A DNA stretch of 5,793 bases, taken from positions 1-5,793 of the forward strand of contig JAFEGS010000075.1 in NCBI GenBank assembly GCA_018239705.1, written 5' to 3'. The stretch's first letter is position 1. The number at the start of each line of letters is the position of its first letter. This document shows positions 1 through 5,167 of this stretch, in pieces. The notes under the pieces were generated by a model that made no database searches, was not told the origin of the DNA, and saw nothing but the letters and a program-made list of their open reading frames with translations. Source of the DNA: Verrucomicrobiota bacterium (GTDB taxonomy: Bacteria; Chlamydiota; Chlamydiia; Chlamydiales; FEN-1388). Position numbers and translations under genes: made by a program.

Positions 1-485
1 CCATTATTACGCTCAATACTGAGAACTGCCTCTCGAATTTCGTCGTCCCTCAACACAACTCTTGCTGATTGGCCCCCGAGCTGTTCTCTACCCGTTGGAC
101 GTGTATTCAAAAGTTTCATCAGTTCTACAAAATTTCCATGAAAAAGCTTGTTTCGTAGCTTGCGAAATTCCAGAAATTTTTGCTGTTCTTGCTGATCTAA
201 CATAGAACCGTAGGCTTGGTCTATGGCTTCTTCAAGATACTCAAGCTTACAATCCCAGTATTTATCAGACAGGGTGGCCCTTTTTTTACCGGCTCTTAAT
301 TTTGCATTCTCTCTTGCTACTATAGTGGCGAGCTCACGCCTCACTAATGCACTTAATTCACCTATGAGACGCATACGCACCTCAACCGCCATTGTAGCCC
401 CTGCAACAGCGTCAAAACTTGCCTCTACATTTTCAACACTGCGAAGCATTGCCTCTATTTCCCCTCGGGTAAGTCCACTCGACAT
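1..485 (-). CDS. HEPN-like protein, putative RNase toxin (C-terminus beyond window)
   Basis: The minus strand is open from an ATG at 485 to the window edge, giving 161 residues without a stop; the C-terminus is missing. The product is largely helical and charged. Residues 108-118 read FRKLRNKLFHG, in which R111-N112 to H116 matches the HEPN signature R-x(4-6)-H with a polar residue directly after the Arg. In HEPN families this motif forms the RNA-cleaving site of toxins, abortive-infection proteins and CRISPR effectors. I see no nucleotidyltransferase or other catalytic domain in the visible part. The start is well supported: AAGGAG at 496-491, five bases before the ATG. It follows the 61-residue gene by 2 nt, so the pair is probably one operon. 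The HEPN call rests on one motif plus helical character; an inactive HEPN or an unrelated helical protein remains possible. The plus-strand reading frame at 223-543 is a shadow of this gene. Confidence 0.7.
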   Translation of the reverse strand, partial: MSSGLTRGEIEAMLRSVENVEASFDAVAGATMAVEVRMRLIGELSALVRRELATIVARENAKLRAGKKRATLSDKYWDCKLEYLEEAIDQAYGSMLDQQEQQKFLEFRKLRNKLFHGNFVELMKLLNTRPTGREQLGGQSARVVLRDDEIREAVLSIERNN

Positions 486-487
486 GA

Positions 488-673
488 CTACTCCTTCATT
501 TTCTGTTCACATAAGTGAGTATTGTACATCAACCAGTTATTAATCGCTGAAATGACCTCCACAAGTGATTGAGGAAGATCGGCAGAAACCCTCCGTTGGT
601 AGTCTTGCCATAACGGTTGTAGTATCTCCATTGCTTCAGCATCAAGGTTTAAAGGTATCCTGATATCGATCAT
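488..673 (-). CDS. Small 61-residue protein, possible antitoxin partner of the HEPN-like protein
   Basis: This is a 61-residue protein of no family I can name. It opens with a strand-like segment (IDIRIPLNL, residues 2-10), followed by two predicted helices (about 11-28 and 33-50) with a short loop between, and a polar C-terminal tail ending in QKMKE. Strand-helix-helix at this size would fit a ribbon-helix-helix DNA-binding fold, as in many antitoxins, but that is inference from pattern only. An in-frame TGA lies just upstream (691-689), so ATG 673 is the most upstream ATG; it has no clear ribosome site, and an internal ATG at codon 15 is the alternative. The gene ends 2 nt before the HEPN-like gene and contains that gene's Shine-Dalgarno site. 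Its start is only 20 bases from the divergent regulator gene at 694, so its promoter must lie inside that gene. Confidence 0.55.
   Translation of the reverse strand: MIDIRIPLNLDAEAMEILQPLWQDYQRRVSADLPQSLVEVISAINNWLMYNTHLCEQKMKE
491..496 (-). promoter_or_regulatory. Ribosome binding site of the HEPN-like gene nested in the upstream gene
   Basis: On the minus strand the sequence reads ATGAAGGAGTAGTCATG. AAGGAG lies in the last codons of the 61-residue gene, the TAG stop follows at once, and ATG 485 comes five bases after the site. Such nesting suggests translational coupling, in which the downstream protein is made in proportion to the upstream one. It is the main evidence for the chosen start of the HEPN-like gene. 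Confidence 0.75.
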
Positions 674-693
674 GAAATTGTAGGAGCATCACA

Positions 694-969
694 ATGGGTA
701 CTATCTTCGAGAGTCCTAATACCATCGCTTATAGCCAAGAATGCGAAAAAACTGAACTCGCACTGGAAATCGAGCGCAAAATAAGACAGAATGGCCTCAC
801 TCACCAACAAACTGCAGTAATTTTGGGCATCGATGATGAGCAACTCTCCAACATATTCCGTCTTAAGCTCGCAGGTTTCTCAGCTGAAACATTGCTAAAT
901 TTTTGTGATACCCTGGGGAAAGGACGTTTCACAGTACCTAACAGAAAAGATTCCCTGCATGAACCATGA
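694..969 (+). CDS. XRE-family regulator, HigA-like antitoxin type (HTH_37)
   Basis: This is a complete 91-residue cytoplasmic DNA-binding protein. The pattern ELALEIERKIRQNGLTHQQT (21-40), then AVILGIDDEQLSNIFRLKLAGFSAETLLNFCDTLG (given here in two parts: AVILGIDDEQLSNI, 41-54, and FRLKLAGFSAETLLNF, 55-70) is that of the HTH_37 branch of XRE proteins. Helix 2 of the helix-turn-helix is near 37-45 and the recognition helix near 47-56. Proteins of this size and type are usually antitoxins of HigBA/RelBE-like pairs that repress their own promoter. The ribosome site AGGAG (682-686) sits seven bases before the ATG and supports the start. No RelE/HigB toxin gene is next to it: downstream is a non-coding stretch, and upstream is the divergent small gene plus HEPN-like pair. 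It may be an orphan antitoxin or the regulator of that pair. Its promoter must overlap the minus-strand small gene. Confidence 0.85.
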   Translation: MGTIFESPNTIAYSQECEKTELALEIERKIRQNGLTHQQTAVILGIDDEQLSNIFRLKLAGFSAETLLNFCDTLGKGRFTVPNRKDSLHEP

Positions 970-1294
970 TAGGCACCTGCCGCTGGCAGTCTTGGAGACT
1001 AGTGGAATAGCCCTGTTAATGCCCCGCACTTTGGAAAAGAAGGTCTTCCTTACTCATACACAAAGTTATATATAATATATGATAACTTTGTGTATGAGTA
1101 AGGCAAAATTAAAAAAATACTATACATCTCACCCTGTTCAGCGAGAATAGCAGCCATACCCCACATGTAACAGGGGCACCCAAGGATTGTAAGTGGGTAC
1201 TTGTGTTACATACCCTGGTTCCAACACTTCAACTCCCTGCCCTGGTAAAAACAGCCTACTTGCCCTCAAAGCGGTGACTTGCTACGCTTGGTTC
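970..1294. other. Gene-free spacer of 325 bases
   Basis: I find no convincing gene here. The open frame continuous with the next gene (GTG at 1193) gives a 34-residue leader with no family resemblance and no ribosome site, and I treat it as non-coding. The spacer holds a small CTGCC-gct-GGCAG hairpin (973-985) without a T-run, the large inverted repeat at 1048-1103, an A-rich stretch (1108-1117), and a second weak hairpin formed by ATGTAACA (1165-1172) and TGTTACAT (1204-1211). It could be the scar of lost genes, for example a toxin once next to the regulator, or a regulatory leader of the phosphoesterase gene. Confidence 0.5.
1048..1103. repeat. Perfect 22-bp inverted repeat with a 12-base AT-rich loop
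   Basis: The left arm (1048-1069) starts CCTTACTCATACACAAAG and the right arm (1082-1103) is its exact reverse complement; the loop (1070-1081) is ATATAATATATG. ATAT at 1070-1073 and 1077-1080 can extend the stem to nearly the full 56 bases with one bulged G. No T-run follows on either strand, so it is not an ordinary intrinsic terminator. Within the arms, TA precedes CTCATAC and TA follows GTATGAG, as a TA target duplication would look around a short mariner/IS630-like MITE. The loop contains TATAAT, so an operator or promoter is an alternative. The repeat is directly visible; its identity is unknown. Confidence 0.9.
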
Positions 1295-1840
1295 ATGAAA
1301 AAATGGTTTATTGCCGATACGCACTTCTCCCACACAAACATCATCCGCTATGCACAGCGCCCCTTTGCCTCAGTTGAAGAGATGGATCAATGCTTAATAG
1401 CCAATTGGAATAGCTCTGTAAGTCCCGATGATCAAGTCTATTTTCTTGGGGACTTCGGCTTGGGCGATGTCGATCACCTCCATGCTATTTGCTCACAGTT
1501 GAACGGCCAGAAAATTTGCATCAGAGGCAATCACGATCGAAATGCCAGCTGGATGTATCGTGTGGGCTTCGCTATTGTTTTAGAATCGGCTTTCTTGAAG
1601 ATTGGTCGGCATGTTGTGGAATTGATTCACATTCCCTCACAAGATCCACCAGGTCATTTTCAGCTCCATGGCCACGTTCATGACAAAAGACCGAGTAAAA
1701 TTATTTCTAACCAGCTGAATCTCTGCGTGGAAGTCTGGAACTATAAGCCAATTCCTGAAAAAACTATTCTTGGCCTCTTGGACAAAGCATCCAAACATGA
1801 TAGTATTGCTCTACAAGAAAGAAAAGTAGCTGACAAATAG
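1295..1840 (+). CDS. Calcineurin-like metallophosphoesterase (COG4186 type)
   Basis: This is a complete protein of 181 residues, the usual length for this family of small cytoplasmic phosphoesterases with a two-metal centre. All family motifs are present in order: D8-T-H10, G52-D53, G78-N79-H80-D81, H112, and G126-H127-V-H129. The C-terminal VEVWNYKP (145-152) is typical of the COG4186 group, whose members are predicted phosphohydrolases without a settled substrate. I chose ATG 1295 (MKKWFIADTHF) because family members begin there; the open frame extends upstream to GTG 1193, but that part looks non-coding. No good Shine-Dalgarno sequence precedes 1295, which leaves the start slightly open. 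The tail after residue 165 is extra and poorly conserved in look. The amidase remnant follows after 34 bases on the same strand, possibly on one transcript. Confidence 0.9.
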   Translation: MKKWFIADTHFSHTNIIRYAQRPFASVEEMDQCLIANWNSSVSPDDQVYFLGDFGLGDVDHLHAICSQLNGQKICIRGNHDRNASWMYRVGFAIVLESAFLKIGRHVVELIHIPSQDPPGHFQLHGHVHDKRPSKIISNQLNLCVEVWNYKPIPEKTILGLLDKASKHDSIALQERKVADK

Positions 1841-1857
1841 CTAAAAAGGAAGATCCA

Positions 1858-1881
1858 ATGAAGATGAGGATGTTGTGGTGA
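1858..1881 (+). other. Seven-codon frame with strong ribosome site ahead of the amidase remnant
   Basis: AAGGAAG (1847-1853) lies five bases before ATG 1858, the best translation start in this gap, yet the frame reads only MKMRMLW before TGA at 1879-1881. The amidase frame is a different one and has no ATG upstream of residue 1. Either this is a leader peptide, or it is the original amidase start, now cut off by a one-base indel between 1858 and 1878. Confidence 0.4.
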
Positions 1882-2351
1882 TCAACAATATTGAATCCAA
1901 GGCCTTTATCCAGCTTTTCGAGCTTCCTCCTTATCGATCTGGAACACTTTCCGGGCTTACTTTTGGAGTGAAAGATCTCATCGATATCGCTGGTTACAAA
2001 ACAGGGGGCGGTAATCCTACATGGGAAAATAGCCACCCTCCTGCCATTTGTCATGCTATTTGCGTAGAACAGCTATTATCCTATTTAGGATCTAGTTCTC
2101 TACTTTGTATGCCAACAGCTGCTTTACTGGCTCCCAAAAAAGGCTTGGTAGCGATCAACCCATCGGAGAGTTACTACCGACAAGCTCCAAGTTTTACCCC
2201 GATTGCCGGACTCGCCTCTCTCCCTCAGCTGAGCTTGCCTTATGGCTATTCAAGGACGGGAGTTCCTGTAGGCATCTCCTTCTTAGCTAGCCACTGGAAT
2301 GATGAACTGTTATTCCAAGCTTTTAATCGCAGCCTCCCCAGTAGCACATGA
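1875..2351 (+). pseudogene. AMI1-like amidase with its catalytic core deleted in frame
   Basis: The 158-residue frame joins the two ends of an amidase-signature enzyme. Residues 26-68 (GLTFGVKDLIDIAGYKTGGGN and on) match the N-terminus of AMI1/Toc64-like amidases, including the catalytic Lys33. Residues 73-155 (SSLLCMPTAALLAPKKG; FTPIAGLASLPQLSLPYG; GVPVGISFLASHWNDELL) match the C-terminus. The middle, which should carry the Gly/Ser-rich signature with the cis-Ser and the Ser nucleophile, is absent; family members are usually above 400 residues, so roughly 250 residues are missing. The junction lies near residues 68-73 (about 2076-2093), where a palindrome sits. A working amidase is not possible without the two serines. 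The frame starts at GTG 1875 or GTG 1878 (GAGG at 1866-1869), and the better ATG at 1858 is out of frame, a second possible lesion. The otherwise clean frame suggests a recent deletion or a retained non-catalytic role. Confidence 0.75.
2078..2091. repeat. Palindrome at the amidase deletion junction
   Basis: ATCCTA-TT-TAGGAT is a perfect 6-bp inverted repeat with a two-base loop. It lies exactly where the N-terminal half of the amidase stops matching the family and the C-terminal half begins. Short palindromes can mark slipped-strand or excision deletions; the link here is inferred from position only. Confidence 0.6.
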
Positions 2352-2400
2352 TGAACTACGGGCCAAGGGATAGTCCTGAAACCCCTCTACTCTCACCACG

Positions 2401-2781
2401 TCAACTGAGATCTAGCTGAGACATAGACATTTGTCCATAAGGAAGAGATTCTGCTTTGACGAAACCGCTTACTGCCATAATGACCAGCATAATAATACAT
2501 GCTACTGTAATCTGAGGGCTCAACCCACCCACTAGCAGCAGACCAGCTCCTGCAGCAAGCGATAAGACATTGGTCAGGTGGCAAACGTGTGCTACTTTCC
2601 AGTTGGAATTCTGTGCAATACAAAATCCTAAATGCTTTATGATTCTTTCAGCAACAGTGATAGCGATAAATGTGGCTCCACCAGCTATTACAGGCCCATT
2701 TGTTACAGGTACTTTTTGCACATAACAATCAATAGCTCCGGCTAAAGCTCCGATAGCAAAGTTCACGATATAATCGCACAT
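2401..2781 (-). CDS. Small four-helix membrane protein of unknown function
   Basis: This is a complete 126-residue protein I cannot place in a family. Four hydrophobic stretches are visible: about 5-22 (with D18), 29-47 (glycine/alanine rich, GPVIAGGATFIAITVAE), 69-87 (LSLAAGAGLLLVGG) and 90-108 (ITVACIIMLVIMAVSG). Polar links carry K49 and H50, then a His/Cys-containing loop (QNSNWKVAHVCH, 57-68). The C-terminal tail ESLPYGQMSMSQLDLS is polar. No signal peptidase site is evident, so it is likely an inner-membrane protein (or a host-membrane one if the organism is intracellular, which I cannot test). The start is supported by GGAG at 2791-2788, six bases before ATG 2781. It stands alone: it is convergent with the amidase remnant, 49 bases away with no clear terminator between, and divergent from the reductase operon. 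Confidence 0.8.
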   Translation of the reverse strand: MCDYIVNFAIGALAGAIDCYVQKVPVTNGPVIAGGATFIAITVAERIIKHLGFCIAQNSNWKVAHVCHLTNVLSLAAGAGLLLVGGLSPQITVACIIMLVIMAVSGFVKAESLPYGQMSMSQLDLS

Positions 2782-2816
2782 AAGTTACTCCAATTTCGTT
2801 TCGTATAGTAGTAGCT

Positions 2817-2825
2817 TATCCACCA
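2817..2825 (+). promoter_or_regulatory. Near-match DnaA box
   Basis: TTATCCACC differs from the DnaA consensus TTATNCACA at the last base. It lies between the candidate promoter and the start of the minus-strand membrane protein gene, in the same orientation as the perfect box at 2962. Confidence 0.25.
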
Positions 2826-2835
2826 CTTTTATCCC

Positions 2836-2864
2836 ATGTTAGTTGTAGGCCAATTTTGCTTCAA
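2836..2864 (-). promoter_or_regulatory. Candidate sigma-70-like promoter of the membrane protein gene
   Basis: On the minus strand TTGAAG (2864-2859) and TAACAT (2841-2836) are separated by 17 bases, each matching four of six consensus positions. Transcription would start near 2829, about 48 bases before the ATG. This is a plausible but weak match. Confidence 0.3.
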
Positions 2865-2930
2865 CATGAATTTCAAACATGAGACCTTCCTAGATAGGGT
2901 GTGAGATATTATTCAACGCAAAGAAACTAA

Positions 2931-2960
2931 GTGGCAACTAATATATAAATCCCTTAAAAT
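2931..2960 (+). promoter_or_regulatory. Candidate promoter of the reductase-hydrolase-nitrilase operon
   Basis: GTGGCA (2931-2936, four of six) and TAAAAT (2955-2960, five of six) are separated by 18 bases; transcription would begin near 2967. A second AT-rich element, TATAAA (2944-2949), lacks a matching -35. The perfect DnaA-box sequence begins two bases after the proposed -10, so a protein bound there would cover the start point. Confidence 0.3.
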
Positions 2961-2961
2961 C

Positions 2962-2970
2962 TTATCCACA
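2962..2970 (+). promoter_or_regulatory. Perfect DnaA box match
   Basis: TTATCCACA is an exact match to the high-affinity DnaA binding sequence. By chance a TTATNCACA match is expected about once in five windows of this size, so the match alone is weak. Its position just downstream of the candidate -10 and a sibling site at 2817 make a DnaA-controlled promoter possible. I see no dnaA, dnaN, parAB or rep gene that would point to an origin. Confidence 0.4.
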
Positions 2971-3006
2971 GTAGTTCGATAACGTTAATGAATGAAGGCA
3001 AGTAAG

Positions 3007-4032
3007 ATGCAAACTCGTAAAACAAGAGAAAACTCGGCCCATAACCCCCTCTCACGCCCAAAAATATCGATATACATTGCAGCAAGCATTGATGGCTTCA
3101 TTGCTCGTCAAGATGGTGGCCTTGATTGGCTTGACCGAGTCGGCGGATTTGACGAAGACTACGGCTTTCAAAACCTTATGAACAGCATCGACGCGTTGAT
3201 CATTGGCCGCAAAACCTATGAAGTCGCCTCGACAGTACCAGATCCTTACCCAGGAAAGAGGGTTATTGTCCTAAGCAACAGCCTCCATTCCGTCAAAGAA
3301 GGCATGGAGCTCTATTGCGGTGATCTGGCTGTACTCGTCACTAAGCTGCACAAGGAAGGGATACAACATATCTGGGTCGATGGAGGAACTACTATCTCAC
3401 AGTTTCTCTCCTCTCAAATGATTGATGCAATGACGCTATCGATCATTCCTGTGATTCTTGGGTCTGGGATTCCCCTCTTCAACGTGATAGGCAAAGAGAT
3501 TCCTTGCCGTTTGGCCTCCTCACAGTCCTATCCAAGCGGTCTTGTGCAACTACGTTATGAAATAATCACGCAATTCGATGATTCTATAGATAAAATTTAT
3601 TTTAAAATCATCGAATATGGCAGCCCCCTGTATAAAAAATCAGTAGCTCTTCGCGAAGAGCTTCTTCGAAAGCCCTTTGGGCTCTTTTTTACGCCGGAAG
3701 AGCTAGAGCAGGAAAAAGAACATGTTCACATAGCGGGGTTTCTGGGAGAAGAGCTATGCGCCACAGCCGTGTTAGTACCCGAAAATAATGAACTAAAGAT
3801 GCAAAGAGTAGCTGTCAAAGGCCATTTCCAGAATATGGGAATTGGGACCTCTCTCCTGCTCTTCTCAGAACAATATGCGAGAGATCACGGATACAAAGCC
3901 ATCTACTGCCATGCGAGAGACACTGCAATCCCCTTTTATAAAAAAAACAGATATGCCTTGGAAGGTGTACCGTTTGACGAAAATGGAATAGCTCATCACA
4001 AGATGAAAAAGTCCATTGAAGGTAGCGTATGA
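3007..4032 (+). CDS. Fusion of a RibD_C/DHFR-like reductase and a GNAT acetyltransferase
   Basis: A 341-residue two-domain protein. Residues 19-188 are a RibD_C-type (PF01872) DHFR-like reductase: ISIYIAASIDGFIA near the N-terminus, IGRKTYE (67-73), VIVLSNS (86-92), VDGGTTI (124-130) and VILGSGIPLF (149-158), the elements that usually bind NADPH. Standalone homologues are about 180 residues and mostly of unknown substrate. Residues 198-336 are a GNAT domain: MQRVAVKGHF leading into the acetyl-CoA loop Q275-N-M-G-I-G280, then IYCHARDTAIPFYKKNRY. The domains are joined by only about ten residues, and an inverted repeat covers the seam. I chose ATG 3007 because AAGG (2995-2998) lies eight bases upstream; ATG 2992 would add MKASK but has no ribosome site. 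It is the first gene of the operon and overlaps the next by four bases. The substrate of either domain is unknown. Confidence 0.85.
   Translation: MQTRKTRENSAHNPLSRPKISIYIAASIDGFIARQDGGLDWLDRVGGFDEDYGFQNLMNSIDALIIGRKTYEVASTVPDPYPGKRVIVLSNSLHSVKEGMELYCGDLAVLVTKLHKEGIQHIWVDGGTTISQFLSSQMIDAMTLSIIPVILGSGIPLFNVIGKEIPCRLASSQSYPSGLVQLRYEIITQFDDSIDKIYFKIIEYGSPLYKKSVALREELLRKPFGLFFTPEELEQEKEHVHIAGFLGEELCATAVLVPENNELKMQRVAVKGHFQNMGIGTSLLLFSEQYARDHGYKAIYCHARDTAIPFYKKNRYALEGVPFDENGIAHHKMKKSIEGSV
3573..3616. repeat. 11-bp inverted repeat spanning the domain seam
   Basis: ATTCGATGATT (3573-3583) and its exact reverse complement AATCATCGAAT (3606-3616) enclose 22 AT-rich bases, in which TAAAA (3591-3595) and TTTTA (3600-3604) can pair as well. 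The hairpin starts where the reductase domain ends and ends where the GNAT domain begins. It is coding (about FDDSIDKIYFKIIE) and is not followed by a T-run. Confidence 0.8.
3645..3662. repeat. Perfect 18-bp palindrome in the GNAT domain
   Basis: AGCTCTTCGCGAAGAGCT is identical to its reverse complement. A perfect palindrome of this length is expected by chance about 0.02 times in a window of this size. It encodes part of SVALREELL, which resembles conserved sequence in related GNAT proteins, so codon choice on a constrained peptide may explain it. Confidence 0.75.
3671..3690 (+). terminator. Terminator-like hairpin with T-run inside the GNAT coding sequence
   Basis: AGCCC-TTT-GGGCT followed by CTTTTTT has the form of a short intrinsic terminator: a 5-bp GC-rich stem, a three-base loop and a six-T run. 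It lies within a real reading frame (encoding KPFGLFF), so it may be accidental or may cause partial attenuation. If active, it would lower transcription of the hydrolase and nitrilase genes. Confidence 0.3.
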
Positions 4033-5159
4033 AAACTAAAGGAGCGACGATCTTCATCGTATATTTTTTCTTTTCTTTGCATTTTCTTGTGGGAGTTGAG
4101 CATATGGCACAAACAAATCAAAAAAACCGTCCTCAAGAGCCAAAGCCGCCCTTTCCTTACGTTGTAGAAGAGGTAATTTTCGGCAATTCCGAAATAGCAC
4201 TTTCAGGCACGCTGACGCTGCCTGCAGCAACCGGGCCATTTCCTGCTGTCATACTGATCCATGGCTCTTCAGCATTAGACCGTGACGAGACGATCCTTGG
4301 CCATAAGCCCTTTCTCGTGATAGCAGACCATTTTACAAGGCATGGTATAGCCGTGCTTCGTTTTGATAAGCGCGGCGTCGGAAAATCCACTGGAGTGTAT
4401 GAGACCGCAACGACAGAGGACTTTTGCGCTGATGTTGCAAAAGGCGTTGAATACCTGAAGTCGCGACCTGACATCAGAAACGGGCAGATCGGCCTTGTTG
4501 GCCATAGCGAAGGCGCGGTCATAGCGCCTATGCTCGCTGCACAATCAGACGACGCTCGCTTTCTTGTGCTGCTTGCTGGGCCCGGTGTAAATGCGGTGGA
4601 GAACTTCTGCCTGCAGGGAAGAGTACTCCACCTTGCAGATGGTGCTGAGGAAGAGATGATTGCCATCGATACGCAAATCAGAAAAATTTTTACAGGAATT
4701 ATACGCAGAGAAGCCAATCGTGATCTGGCTAAAGAGCAGATAGACGAAGCGCTTGCACACTTCGTGTCAGGGTTAACTGAGCAGCAAAAAGCATGGGTTA
4801 AGACTCATTCTAGCACCAATGAAGCACTCATAGAACGATTTAATGCTCCATGGGGGCATTTTTTCTTCTCGTATGAGCCTGCTACCGATTTGAAGTGTAT
4901 TACAATCCCTGTGCTTGTATTACATGGTGATCGTGATCTCGTGGTATCGTCAAAACACAACCTGCCCTTCATCGACAAGGCACTCAAAGAAGCTGGTAAT
5001 AACGACTACACAATCATTGAACTGCCAAAACTTAACCATGGGTTCCAAGTTTGTGAGATTGGGTCGTGGGATGAGTATGAACAGATTGAAGAGACAATAG
5101 CGCCTTCAGTACTGCATATCATGACAGACTGGATACTGGAAAGAACAGTAAAAAAATAA
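4029..5159 (+). CDS. Alpha/beta hydrolase (esterase-like), probably exported
   Basis: A 376-residue serine hydrolase of the alpha/beta fold. Residues 1-23 (K2, K4, then a hydrophobic run with FIVYFFFSLHFLVGV) look like a signal peptide or membrane anchor. The catalytic set is visible: oxyanion region H78-G-S80, nucleophile elbow G158-H-S160-E-G162, acid in HGDRD (D303 most likely) and H337 in LNHGFQ. A helical insertion near 190-285 forms the likely lid over the pocket. Such enzymes act on esters or act as dienelactone-hydrolase-like or peptidase-like proteins; the substrate cannot be told. ATG 4029 overlaps the preceding stop (ATGA) with GAAGG (4018-4022) six bases upstream, a sign of translational coupling. 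A second start at ATG 4104 (M26) has GGGAG (4091-4095) eight bases upstream and would give a form without the signal. The nitrilase gene follows after eight bases. Confidence 0.9.
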   Translation: MKTKGATIFIVYFFFSLHFLVGVEHMAQTNQKNRPQEPKPPFPYVVEEVIFGNSEIALSGTLTLPAATGPFPAVILIHGSSALDRDETILGHKPFLVIADHFTRHGIAVLRFDKRGVGKSTGVYETATTEDFCADVAKGVEYLKSRPDIRNGQIGLVGHSEGAVIAPMLAAQSDDARFLVLLAGPGVNAVENFCLQGRVLHLADGAEEEMIAIDTQIRKIFTGIIRREANRDLAKEQIDEALAHFVSGLTEQQKAWVKTHSSTNEALIERFNAPWGHFFFSYEPATDLKCITIPVLVLHGDRDLVVSSKHNLPFIDKALKEAGNNDYTIIELPKLNHGFQVCEIGSWDEYEQIEETIAPSVLHIMTDWILERTVKK

Positions 5160-5167
5160 GTACTCAT

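Noticed and set aside
223..543. Open plus-strand frame of 106 codons
   Set aside because: It is antisense to the HEPN-like gene, serine-rich as shadow frames often are, and has no ribosome site; the minus-strand gene has a strong site and the motif.
661..672. TGAT-ATCG-ATCA as an operator for the XRE regulator
   Set aside because: Arms of only four bases occur often by chance, and the bases are also the start of the minus-strand small gene; not enough to call a site.
1048..1103. Resemblance to loxP (ATAACTT.GTATA-like arms)
   Set aside because: The shared ATAACTT sits at the inner ends of the arms instead of the outer ends, the spacer length differs, and no Cre-like recombinase is present; chance similarity in AT-rich sequence.
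1141..1260. Possible tRNA or structured RNA (GGTTC near 1217, paired segments around it)
   Set aside because: No acceptor, D and anticodon arms can be folded around the GGTTC, and only an isolated 8-bp pairing is present.
1193..1294. N-terminal extension of the phosphoesterase from GTG 1193
   Set aside because: The 34 extra residues have no family match, and the family's first strand begins at MKKWFIADTHF; no Shine-Dalgarno sequence precedes 1193.
2352..2400. Bidirectional terminator between the convergent amidase remnant and membrane protein gene
   Set aside because: I could find no stem of more than four bases with a flanking T-run on either strand.
4157..4717. Long minus-strand open frame of 186 codons
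   Set aside because: It lies opposite the alpha/beta hydrolase, whose catalytic motifs are intact, and has no recognisable domain or ribosome site.
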